Shown here: positions 50,941 to 58,762 of the stretch, piece by piece
How the letters are laid out: each line of letters begins with the position of its first letter
Numbering within the stretch: the stretch's first letter is position 1
Assembly (NCBI GenBank): GCA_035496935.1
Contig: DATJED010000011.1
Location: 1-64,000, forward strand
DNA length: 64,000 bases
Direction of reading: 5' to 3'
Source: Pseudopedobacter sp035496935
GTDB taxonomy: Bacteria > Bacteroidota > Bacteroidia > Sphingobacteriales > Sphingobacteriaceae
The notes under the pieces: generated by a model
Told to the model about the DNA's origin: nothing
The model's database searches: none
Seen by the model: the letters and a program-made list of their open reading frames with translations, nothing else
Translations under genes and position numbers: made by a program

Positions 50941-52848
50941 ATGAAAAAAACAAAAATTTTGGTTGTTGCAGGCCTAGGGCTTGTTCAGCTTTCCCTCTCA
51001 AACGCAAATTTATTTGCACAAACAAAAGACAGTACTTATTTAAGCGAAGTTGTAGTAACCGCTTCCAGATCGCCCAAAAGAATTGGAGATATCGGGAAAA
51101 TCGTTAAAGTAATTTCAGCAGAAGAAATTGCAAGGGCGCAAGGCAGAAGCTTGCCCGAGCTCCTCAATACAGTATCCGGATTAACAATTGGCGGTAGTGG
51201 AAGTAATCCCGGAAACGTACAGTCTGTATTTCTACGTGGTGCCAGCACACCAAATACTTTAATGTTAATAGACGGAATTGCAGTTAACGATGCTTCGGGC
51301 ATTTCTGGCGAGTATAATCTTTCCGCTATTGATATTAGTCAAATAGAACGTATAGAGATTTTAAAAGGCGCAAGCTCAACTTTGTATGGTTCAGATGCAG
51401 TTGCAGGGGTAATCAATATTATTACAAAAAAAGGAGATGGCAAATTGACGGCAAACGCACTATTGTCTGCCGGTAGTTACGAAACCTATAAAGCATCTGT
51501 AGGGTTAAGCGGACAAATTGATAAAACAAAGATTGCTTTGAACTTATCAAACTTAGATTCCAGAGGAATTTCATCCGCCGAGCTGGCAAATGGAACAGAC
51601 AAATTTGAAAAAGATGGATTTAAACAGCTGTCATTCGGTTTAAATTTATCACAATACATAACCGATAATTTTAGCATCAACGCAGGTTTGCAGGCAAACC
51701 AAAATAATGCGGATTTAGATGGCGGTGCTTTTAAAGACGATACCAATTACACCTACAACAAAACCGCAATTCTTGCCAGCGTTGGAGCTAAATTAAACCT
51801 CCGTAAAGGCGAGTTAAATGTGTTTTTCTCTCAAAATCAAGTTAAAAATGTATTTGATAACTATCCTTCTTTTACCAATAATAAAGGTGATATTTCAAAT
51901 GTGGAAGGCGTTTTCTCTTATCAATTTAACAATGTAATCGGCTTAACATCTGGCGTAAATTATAAATTTACTAAAACCGATCAAAAATCTAGTTACCCAC
52001 CGGACCTTATCGCTGATAACCACATCACAAGTGTTTATACTTCGCTTTTTTTTAAGGGTGGCAATATTTTCAGGATGGAACTTGGCGGACGTTACAACAA
52101 CCACAGCCAATATGGCGATAACTTTACTTATACAGTTAACCCATCAATTTTAATCAATCAGCAATTGAAATATTATATCAATATTTCTTCTGCATATCGT
52201 GTTCCAAGTTTGTACCAGCTTTATTCTGCTTATGGAAATCTTGCTTTAACACCAGAAACTTCAAAAACTTATGAGACCGGATTTGAAGGTGATTTGTTTG
52301 AAAATAAACTTACTTATACCGTCTCTGGATTTATACGAAAAGGCAAAAACGTTATAGATTTTGGACAAATTTCACCAACGGCTTACGGCTATATCAATCA
52401 AAATACACAAAATGATAAAGGTGTAGAAGTGGAACTTGGATTTAAGCCAAACCACAAATTAAATATCAATGCTTGGTATGCGTTTGTTAAAGGAAAAGTT
52501 AAAACTAGCGACACTACCGAAGCAACCTTTAACCTTTTCAGACGTCCAAAAAACAGTGTAGGTGCTAATATAGGATACGCATTCACCGAAAAATTTTATG
52601 CAAGTTTAACCGGCAGGTGGAATGATAGTAGGATAGACCAATATTATGACGATACTAATTTTTCAACCGTCTCTGTTAACCTTAAAAAATACAGTACCGT
52701 AGATGCTTATTTGCAGTTTAAAGCCAATAAAAACCTAAGCCTTTTTGCCGATGTGAAGAATATCTTTGATACTGATTATAATGATTTTGTAGGGTATACC
52801 GCAAAAGGGATTAATTTTAATGCCGGATTAAGCTTTACATTTAGGTAA
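50941..52848 (+). CDS. btuB: TonB-dependent cobalamin receptor, BtuB-like
   Basis: A 635-residue outer-membrane receptor with a signal peptide (cleavage after ANLFA, about residue 26). The TonB box is in LSEVVVTASRS, the plug domain runs to about 165 with LRGASTPNTLMLIDG and GSSTLYGSDAVAGVINIITK, and the 22-strand barrel ends in NFNAGLSFTFR. The vitamin riboswitch upstream gives the substrate as a corrinoid. It is followed by a membrane protein gene in the same unit. Confidence 0.94.
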   Translation: MKKTKILVVAGLGLVQLSLSNANLFAQTKDSTYLSEVVVTASRSPKRIGDIGKIVKVISAEEIARAQGRSLPELLNTVSGLTIGGSGSNPGNVQSVFLRGASTPNTLMLIDGIAVNDASGISGEYNLSAIDISQIERIEILKGASSTLYGSDAVAGVINIITKKGDGKLTANALLSAGSYETYKASVGLSGQIDKTKIALNLSNLDSRGISSAELANGTDKFEKDGFKQLSFGLNLSQYITDNFSINAGLQANQNNADLDGGAFKDDTNYTYNKTAILASVGAKLNLRKGELNVFFSQNQVKNVFDNYPSFTNNKGDISNVEGVFSYQFNNVIGLTSGVNYKFTKTDQKSSYPPDLIADNHITSVYTSLFFKGGNIFRMELGGRYNNHSQYGDNFTYTVNPSILINQQLKYYINISSAYRVPSLYQLYSAYGNLALTPETSKTYETGFEGDLFENKLTYTVSGFIRKGKNVIDFGQISPTAYGYINQNTQNDKGVEVELGFKPNHKLNINAWYAFVKGKVKTSDTTEATFNLFRRPKNSVGANIGYAFTEKFYASLTGRWNDSRIDQYYDDTNFSTVSVNLKKYSTVDAYLQFKANKNLSLFADVKNIFDTDYNDFVGYTAKGINFNAGLSFTFR

Positions 52849-52886
52849 GAATTTGTAATTTTAACCACAGAAATTCAAACAAAACT

Positions 52887-53459
52887 ATGTCCTTAAAAAA
52901 CTTAAACACCAGAAACTGGGTGCTATTCTTAATAATTTTGGTGGCTGCCGCTACTCGTTTTATCCCCTTAATGGGCGATGCGAAATGGTTCAATTTTACA
53001 CCGGTTGGTGCTATTGCATTATTTTCCGGTACTTATTTTAAAAACAGGTGGAAAGCTTACGCAGTTCCTTTACTGGTTTTATTGCTAAGCGATATTTTTA
53101 TCAATCACAGCTATTCAGGCAAGTGGGAACTGTTTAACAGCGGTTTGATTTTAATTTATGTTTGTTTTGCCGCAATGGTGTTTATTGGCAGCTTAATTAA
53201 AAAGGTAAGCGTTGGCAATGTACTTTTAGCTTCTTTAGCAGGAGTTTTAATCCACTGGTTGGTAACGGATATTGAACCTTGGTTGGGCGGTACAATGTAC
53301 AATAAAGATATAACGGGTTATTTCCAATCGTTAGTTGCTGCAATTCCTTTCGAGAAAAATCTTTTGTTAGGTAACCTGATTTTCGGTGCAGTCCTTTACG
53401 GAGGCTTTGAAATGGCTAAGTCTAGATTCAGCATTTTAAAAGCGAAACAAGTAGCTTAA
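52887..53459 (+). CDS. DUF6580-family integral membrane protein
   Basis: A 190-residue protein with about five membrane spans. The segment AAATRFIPLMGDAKWFNFTPVGAIALFSGTYF is characteristic of the DUF6580 (putative transport) family. It resembles the substrate-binding S component of ECF transporters in size and span number. Position 38 bases behind the BtuB-like gene, under the same riboswitch, suggests a part in corrinoid passage through the inner membrane; this is inference. A strong terminator follows. Confidence 0.88.
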   Translation: MSLKNLNTRNWVLFLIILVAAATRFIPLMGDAKWFNFTPVGAIALFSGTYFKNRWKAYAVPLLVLLLSDIFINHSYSGKWELFNSGLILIYVCFAAMVFIGSLIKKVSVGNVLLASLAGVLIHWLVTDIEPWLGGTMYNKDITGYFQSLVAAIPFEKNLLLGNLIFGAVLYGGFEMAKSRFSILKAKQVA

Positions 53460-53478
53460 TTTTAATATAAAATTGTTT

Positions 53479-53519
53479 AAAAGGCGTCCCGAAATCTAAA
53501 TTTCGGGACGCCTTTTTTA
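53479..53519 (+). terminator. Terminator after the btuB operon
   Basis: Perfect 17-bp stem (53479-53495 against 53500-53516) with the core GGCGTCCCGAAA/TTTCGGGACGCC and a T run. It is 19 bases past the stop. Confidence 0.92.
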
Positions 53520-53565
53520 TTTATTTAAATTAACCATTTAATGACATCCATTAAAAGGATAAAAC

Positions 53566-53573
53566 TAAATTTG
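53566..53573 (+). promoter_or_regulatory. -7 promoter element before the M16 pair (TAAATTTG)
   Basis: Exact TAnnTTTG match, 17 bases before the ATG at 53591. Confidence 0.5.
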
Positions 53574-53590
53574 CCAACTAGCAAAATATT

Positions 53591-54826
53591 ATGGTTCAAT
53601 TTGAAAGATTTACGTTAGAAAACGGTTTAAAGGTTTTGGTGCATGAAGACCACACCACGCCAATGGCTGTTTTAAATATATTATATGATGTTGGCGCAAG
53701 GGACGAAAACCCCGAACAAACAGGTTTCGCCCACCTTTTTGAGCATTTAATGTTCGGTGGATCAGTAAATATTCCGTCTTACGATGAGCCTTTGCAACGC
53801 GTTGGCGGCGAGAACAATGCTTTCACCAGCAACGATATGACCAACTATTACATCACCCTGCCGGCAGTAAATCTAGAAACCGCTTTTTGGTTGGAGTCTG
53901 ACAGAATGTTAAGTCTAGCTTTTTCAGAAAAAAGTTTAGAAGTGCAGCGAAACGTAGTTTGCGAAGAGTTTAAACAGCGCTACTTAAATCAACCTTATGG
54001 CGATGTTTGGCTAAAGCTTCGTCCGCTGGTTTACAAAGAGCATCCTTACAAATGGGCGACAATCGGTAAAGAACTTTCGCATATCGAGAATGCAAAGATG
54101 GAAGATGTTAAAGCATTTTTCAAAAAACATTATAATCCAAAAAATGCGATTATGGTAGTTGGCGGGGCGGTAAAGTTAGAAGATGTTAAAAAACTCGCCG
54201 AAAAATGGTTCGCACCGATTGACGGAGGTAAAAAATATGAACGCAATTTACCTACGGAGCCAGTTCAAACTCAAGAAATTAAAGAAACAGTAAAAGCTGA
54301 TGTACCTGCCAACGCAATTTATAAAGTATTTAAAATGCCGGGTAGGATGGAAGAGGGTTACGCCGCTACCGATTTAATTTCGGATATCCTATCGCAAGGG
54401 AAGTCATCCAGATTGTACCAGAATTTGGTGCAACAAAACCCAGTTTTTAGCAATATCAACGCCTATAATTACGGAAGTATTGAGACAGGAATGTTTGTAA
54501 TTGAGGGGCGTTTATTGCCTAACGTTGAGATAGATTATGCCGATGAATGCATTTGGAAAGAGCTTGATTCGCTAAAATCTGAGCCGGTTTATGAAGACGA
54601 ACTTACCAAAGTAAAAAACAAGTACGAAGCTACCCGCGAGTTTGGCGAAATGAGCTTATTGGATAAAGCAATGAATTTGGCATTTTACGAACTTTACGGC
54701 GACGCAAACCTAATAAACACTGATATTCAGAATTACTTAAAAGTTTCTGCAGTAGATATCCAAACACAAGCAAACACTTTATTTAAAAGAGAAGCCTCCA
54801 CAACTTTATATTATTTAGCGAACTAA
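53591..54826 (+). CDS. M16-family zinc metallopeptidase, catalytic partner
   Basis: A 411-residue M16B peptidase without signal peptide. The inverted zinc motif HLFEH is seen as H48, E51, H52 in FAHLFEHLMFGG, and a later glutamate lies in VQRNVVCEEFKQR. The second half resembles the non-catalytic lobe, with the GRSSRLYQ-like GKSSRLYQNLV motif. Such peptidases work as pairs with an inactive partner, which is the next gene. Substrate unknown. Confidence 0.94.
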   Translation: MVQFERFTLENGLKVLVHEDHTTPMAVLNILYDVGARDENPEQTGFAHLFEHLMFGGSVNIPSYDEPLQRVGGENNAFTSNDMTNYYITLPAVNLETAFWLESDRMLSLAFSEKSLEVQRNVVCEEFKQRYLNQPYGDVWLKLRPLVYKEHPYKWATIGKELSHIENAKMEDVKAFFKKHYNPKNAIMVVGGAVKLEDVKKLAEKWFAPIDGGKKYERNLPTEPVQTQEIKETVKADVPANAIYKVFKMPGRMEEGYAATDLISDILSQGKSSRLYQNLVQQNPVFSNINAYNYGSIETGMFVIEGRLLPNVEIDYADECIWKELDSLKSEPVYEDELTKVKNKYEATREFGEMSLLDKAMNLAFYELYGDANLINTDIQNYLKVSAVDIQTQANTLFKREASTTLYYLAN

Positions 54827-54878
54827 TTCAACAATAAAAGTCTTTTCACTTTTGACTTTCTACTTTTAACTTATAAGC

Positions 54879-56150
54879 ATGTTAAACAGAGTACAACAAC
54901 CCGAATTTAAACAAGTTGAGGAAATCAATTTCTTAAAAGCAAAAAAACATGAGTTAGCCAATAAAATCCCTGTTTTTGAAATTAATGGTGGCGAGCAGAA
55001 TTTGGTTCGTATCGAGTTTATTTTTCAAAATCGTGGATGGGATTTACAGAAACCTCTGCTTCCAGGCGTCACCAATAGTATGCTTACAGAAGGTACTCAT
55101 TCTCTTTCTTCCGCTCAAATTGCTTCCAAAATTGATTATTATGGAGCTTTTTTTCAGACCGAATACAACCATGATCAATCTTCTTTAACGCTATATTCGC
55201 TCAATAAATATTTGCCCCAAACGTTGCCGATTATAAAGGAGATGCTTACAGGCTCAATTTTTCCTGAGAAAGAACTACAGATCTTGTTGCGTAACCAAAA
55301 ACAGAAGTTAAAAGTTGGTCTCGAGAAAAATTCAGTTCTGGCCAGAAGGGCTTTTACAGAGGTTTTGTTTGGCGATAGTTTATATGGTTACGCTACTCAA
55401 CTTTCAGATTATGAACAGGTTGATCGGGCAGATTTGTTAGCTTATTACAAACAAATTTATCATCCTTCAAATTGTACCGTTGTGATGTCGGGAAAAATCG
55501 AGGATAAAACGTTAACCTTATTAGATGAGCTTTTTGGCAATTGGGAAAACACTTCAACGGTTCCGGCATTTAATATGGCATACCAAAGTGCTTCTGACAA
55601 ATTGCGTTATATTGAAAAGCCTGAGGCCTTACAGTCCGCAATACGTATTGGCGTTCCCTTGGTAAACCGCACTCATCCAGATTTTATAGGTTTACAGATT
55701 TTAAATACCGCTTTGGGCGGATACTTTGGGAGCCGTTTAATGGCAAACATCCGCGAAGATAAAGGTTACACTTACGGTATCGGCTCCGGAATTGCGTCTC
55801 TGCAGCAAGCAGGTTATTTCTTTATTTCAACAGAAGTTGGTGTTGATGTTACTTCTGCCACGTTGGTAGAAATTGAGAAAGAAGTAGATCTTTTAAAATC
55901 GGAGTTAATTGCTGATGAAGAACTTGCGCTGATACAAAACTTTATGATGGGCAGTTTGCTCGGAAGTTTAGAAAATGCTTTTAGCCATGCCGATAAATTC
56001 AAAAACATTTATTTTTATGGTTTAGGATACGATTATTACGAGAAATACATCCAAACCGTGAAAAATATAACTCCAAAGGAGTTAAAAGACTTAGCGAATA
56101 AATATTGGGATTATGATGCCTTCTATAAAGTTGTAGTAGGTAAAATGTAG
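54879..56150 (+). CDS. M16-family peptidase-like protein, non-catalytic partner
   Basis: A 423-residue M16-fold protein in which the HxxEH motif is lost: the corresponding place reads PGVTNSMLTEGTHS. The C-terminal lobe keeps the R/Y motif in YFGSRLMANIREDKGYTYGIGSG, which binds substrate in M16B pairs. It begins 53 bases after the catalytic gene and should form a heterodimer with that product. No signal peptide is seen. A repeated palindrome follows the stop. Confidence 0.93.
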   Translation: MLNRVQQPEFKQVEEINFLKAKKHELANKIPVFEINGGEQNLVRIEFIFQNRGWDLQKPLLPGVTNSMLTEGTHSLSSAQIASKIDYYGAFFQTEYNHDQSSLTLYSLNKYLPQTLPIIKEMLTGSIFPEKELQILLRNQKQKLKVGLEKNSVLARRAFTEVLFGDSLYGYATQLSDYEQVDRADLLAYYKQIYHPSNCTVVMSGKIEDKTLTLLDELFGNWENTSTVPAFNMAYQSASDKLRYIEKPEALQSAIRIGVPLVNRTHPDFIGLQILNTALGGYFGSRLMANIREDKGYTYGIGSGIASLQQAGYFFISTEVGVDVTSATLVEIEKEVDLLKSELIADEELALIQNFMMGSLLGSLENAFSHADKFKNIYFYGLGYDYYEKYIQTVKNITPKELKDLANKYWDYDAFYKVVVGKM

Positions 56151-56159
56151 TAGCGTTAT

Positions 56160-56188
56160 ACTTACGAAGTTTTTAAAACTTCGTAAGT
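56160..56188. terminator. Repeated palindrome (copy 2)
   Basis: Palindrome ACTTACGAAGTTTT/AAAACTTCGTAAGT immediately after the M16 operon. The arms share 13 bases with the copy at 45576-45608, and the sequence after both is TCTGTA. Confidence 0.65.
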
Positions 56189-56297
56189 CTGTACGGGATT
56201 TCTGTAATCTCAATGAAATTTTCTGTATCGAAATACTCATTAAAAGATGTTTTCAGCTCATCACAAATTTTTAACAATAATAATTTCAAAAAAAAAC

Positions 56298-56305
56298 TAT
56301 CTTTG
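56298..56305 (+). promoter_or_regulatory. -7 promoter element for guaB (TATCTTTG)
   Basis: Exact TAnnTTTG match, 33 bases before the ATG at 56338. It overlaps the GTG at 56305, so that codon cannot be the start from this promoter. Confidence 0.6.
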
Positions 56306-56337
56306 TGCGGCAAATAGAGTACCCTAATTTATTTGCT

Positions 56338-57807
56338 ATGCAACTTGATCCACATAAATTTTTAGCCGACGGTTTAACTTATGACGATGTACTTTTAGTA
56401 CCCGCTTATTCCGAGGTTCTCCCACGCGAAGTTGATACTTCCAGCTATTTCACAAAAAAAATTAAGCTAAATGTTCCCATTGTTTCGGCAGCAATGGATA
56501 CAGTTACCGATTCTAATTTAGCCATTGCAATTGCACAGGCTGGAGGAATCGGCGTTTTACATAAAAACATGACCATCGCCGCTCAAGCGGATGAAGTTCG
56601 TAGGGTAAAACGTTCAGAAAGTGGGATGATCCAAGATCCGGTTACTTTGCCTAAAGATGCTTTAGTTGGCGATGCGTTCAAGATTATGCGTGAGTATAAA
56701 ATTGGTGGTATCCCAGTTGTTTCGGAGGATAATATGTTGCTTGGCATTATCACCAACAGAGATTTAAGGTTCCAGAAAAACATGAACCACAAAATTTCTG
56801 AGGTAATGACCAAAGAAAACTTGATAACTGCTCCAGAAGGAACCACATTAACACAGGCCGAAATTATTTTGCAGGAACATAAAATTGAAAAGCTTCCGGT
56901 TGTAAGTAATGAAGGTAAATTGAGTGGCTTAATTACATTTAAAGATATTCAGAAATTTAAAAACTTTCCATTAGCATGTAAAGATGAGCATGGCAGGTTA
57001 AGAGTAGGAGCGGCAGTTGGGGTAACAAACGATACCATGGAACGTGTTGCCGCCTTAGTAAAAGCCGGAGTTGACGTTATTGCAATTGATACCGCTCACG
57101 GACATTCAAAAGGGGTAATCAATCAGCTTAAAGCGGTAAAGGCAGCATATCCAGATTTGCAGGTAATTGCAGGAAATGTAGCCACAGCTGCGGGAGCTAA
57201 AGCTTTGGCAGATGCTGGTGCCGATGGCGTAAAAGTTGGTATTGGTCCAGGTTCAATTTGTACCACCAGAATTATTGCTGGTGTTGGTGTTCCACAACTT
57301 TACGCAGTTTATGAAGCTGCAAAAGGATTAGCAGGAACTGGTGTTCCAGTAATTGCAGATGGCGGAATTAAGCACACTGGCGATATCGCTAAAGCAATTG
57401 CTGCCGGTGCAAGTTCAATAATGGCAGGTTCTTTATTTGCCGGAGTTGATGAATCACCAGGTGAAACCATTATCTACGAAGGACGGAAATTCAAATCGTA
57501 CCGTGGAATGGGCTCTGTTGAGGCAATGGAGCAAGGTTCAAAAGACCGTTATTTTCAGGATGTTGAAGATGATATTAAAAAATTAGTTCCAGAAGGGATT
57601 GTTGGTAGAGTTGCTTATAAAGGGACATTGGCAGAAGTTATGCACCAGTACATCGGCGGATTAAAAGCAAGTATGGGTTACGTTGGTGCAAAAGATATTT
57701 CAACCTTGCAAAAAGCGCAATTTGTGCGTATTACGTCATCCGGCATCAGAGAATCTCACCCGCATGATATTACAATTACTAAAGAGGCTCCAAATTATAG
57801 CAGGTAG
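56338..57807 (+). CDS. guaB: Inosine-5'-monophosphate dehydrogenase
   Basis: From the ATG at 56338 the enzyme has 489 residues, the usual length; the frame extends to a GTG at 56305 that lies on the promoter. It oxidises IMP to XMP in guanine nucleotide synthesis. A paired CBS domain (about 95-205) is inserted in the barrel. The catalytic cysteine is in GPGSICTTRIIAGVG, and the flap and IMP-binding parts are IADGGIKHTGDIAKA and GSLFAGVDESPG, YRGMGSVEAM. Confidence 0.97.
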   Translation: MQLDPHKFLADGLTYDDVLLVPAYSEVLPREVDTSSYFTKKIKLNVPIVSAAMDTVTDSNLAIAIAQAGGIGVLHKNMTIAAQADEVRRVKRSESGMIQDPVTLPKDALVGDAFKIMREYKIGGIPVVSEDNMLLGIITNRDLRFQKNMNHKISEVMTKENLITAPEGTTLTQAEIILQEHKIEKLPVVSNEGKLSGLITFKDIQKFKNFPLACKDEHGRLRVGAAVGVTNDTMERVAALVKAGVDVIAIDTAHGHSKGVINQLKAVKAAYPDLQVIAGNVATAAGAKALADAGADGVKVGIGPGSICTTRIIAGVGVPQLYAVYEAAKGLAGTGVPVIADGGIKHTGDIAKAIAAGASSIMAGSLFAGVDESPGETIIYEGRKFKSYRGMGSVEAMEQGSKDRYFQDVEDDIKKLVPEGIVGRVAYKGTLAEVMHQYIGGLKASMGYVGAKDISTLQKAQFVRITSSGIRESHPHDITITKEAPNYSR

Positions 57808-57832
57808 TTTTTAAGTTTTTTAATTGCGCTCG

Positions 57833-57936
57833 TTTGTAACGAGTGCTTATATTGGTTTAACGATTGTATCGTTTTAGTAAATGTTCGATAAAATCGAACA
57901 GCCATATTAAGCACTCGTTTGGAAACGAGCGCAAAT
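57833..57936. repeat. Palindromic ~105-bp repeat, copy B (REP/MITE-like)
   Basis: Begins TTGCGCTCGTTTGTAACGAG and ends CTCGTTTGGAAACGAGCGCA, with inner hairpins ACGATTGTATCGT and GTTCGATAAAATCGAAC. The ends are inverted repeats, each itself a hairpin. It is homologous to copy A at 36179-36290. It lies between convergent guaB and the Rrf2 gene. Confidence 0.75.
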
Positions 57937-58007
57937 TGAGGTTTAAATAGGGAACTGATGTACCCAAACAGAATTTTGATATCGGTAAGCTCATAAACAC
58001 AACTTTT

Positions 58008-58454
58008 TTACGGACTATTTTTCTTACCAATCATTTCCTGTTCTTTCTCCATTAAATCTTCAATGCTTGTATTGCCCATTATGTTTAAAGAGGCATCTCT
58101 AACCTTTTGCATCATTTCTCTAACGCTGCAAGTAAGCTCATCTTTACATTCCTCGCAACGTTGGTAAAAATTTAAGCTTACGCAGGGCAATAAAGCAATC
58201 GGTCCATCTAAAATCCTGATGATTTCCGAAACTTTAATTGCCGAGGCGTTCTGCATTAAAAAATAGCCACCGCCAGAGCCCATTTTGCTACTTAAAATTT
58301 TCGCTCGCTTTAAATCGAGTAAAATAGATTCTAAAAATCTTTTTGGTAAACCTTCCTGTGTTGCGATTTCTGCAATTAGCATAGGCTTATTGTCTTTGCT
58401 TCTTGCTAATGCAATTAAGGCTTTAATGGCGTATTTTGTTCTTTTGGTGAGCAA
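58008..58454 (-). CDS. Rrf2-family transcriptional regulator
   Basis: A 148-residue winged-helix regulator of the IscR/CymR type. The start is a TTG giving MLTKRTKYAIKALIALA, the family N-terminus. The recognition helix is LIAEIATQEGLPKRFLESILLDL and the wing SKMGSGGGYFL. Four cysteines (C91, C100, C103, C109; LLPCVSLNF, RCEEC, LTCS) may bind an iron-sulfur cluster or sense thiols. It diverges from a TonB-dependent receptor/TauE pair over a 308-base gap with three inverted repeats, so it probably regulates sulfur metabolism there. Confidence 0.9.
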   Translation of the reverse strand: MLTKRTKYAIKALIALARSKDNKPMLIAEIATQEGLPKRFLESILLDLKRAKILSSKMGSGGGYFLMQNASAIKVSEIIRILDGPIALLPCVSLNFYQRCEECKDELTCSVREMMQKVRDASLNIMGNTSIEDLMEKEQEMIGKKNSP

Positions 58455-58468
58455 ATCGATAATTTTAT

Positions 58469-58476
58469 CAAAAATA
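58469..58476 (-). promoter_or_regulatory. -7 promoter element for the Rrf2 gene (TATTTTTG)
   Basis: Exact TAnnTTTG match on the minus strand, 15 bases before the TTG start at 58454, giving a leader of perhaps 8 bases. Confidence 0.5.
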
Positions 58477-58539
58477 ACATCTTTTTTTTATAAAATCATT
58501 TCAAATTTAATCCACTGTGATATAAGGAGTTATTGAATA

Positions 58540-58637
58540 TATACTATATTTTCATAAGTATAATCTACTTAATCGGTAGATTTTATGTTTTATTTTAAAA
58601 ATATCTCCGTATAATTGTCGACTAAATTAGTAGATTA
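58540..58637. promoter_or_regulatory. Candidate Rrf2 operators (three inverted repeats)
   Basis: Site 1: AATCTAC/GTAGATT (58562-58568 and 58576-58582). Site 2: CGACTAAATTAGTAG (58619-58633), with the perfect centre ACTAAATTAGT. Site 3: TATACT/AGTATA (58540-58545 and 58557-58562). Sites 1 and 2 share the pattern CTAC...GTAG/TAGTAGATTA. A weak -7 element TATAATTG (58610-58617) for the receptor gene touches site 2, so a bound regulator would cover the start point. Confidence 0.6.
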
Positions 58638-58762
58638 TTAAATGGAGCACAAAAATCAAATTCTTCATCAACCATTTCTGGTTCTCTATAACCGATGTTG
58701 TTGGTCATTAAATTCGCAAAACACGATCTAACACAAACAATATCAAATCTTAAGAATCAAAA

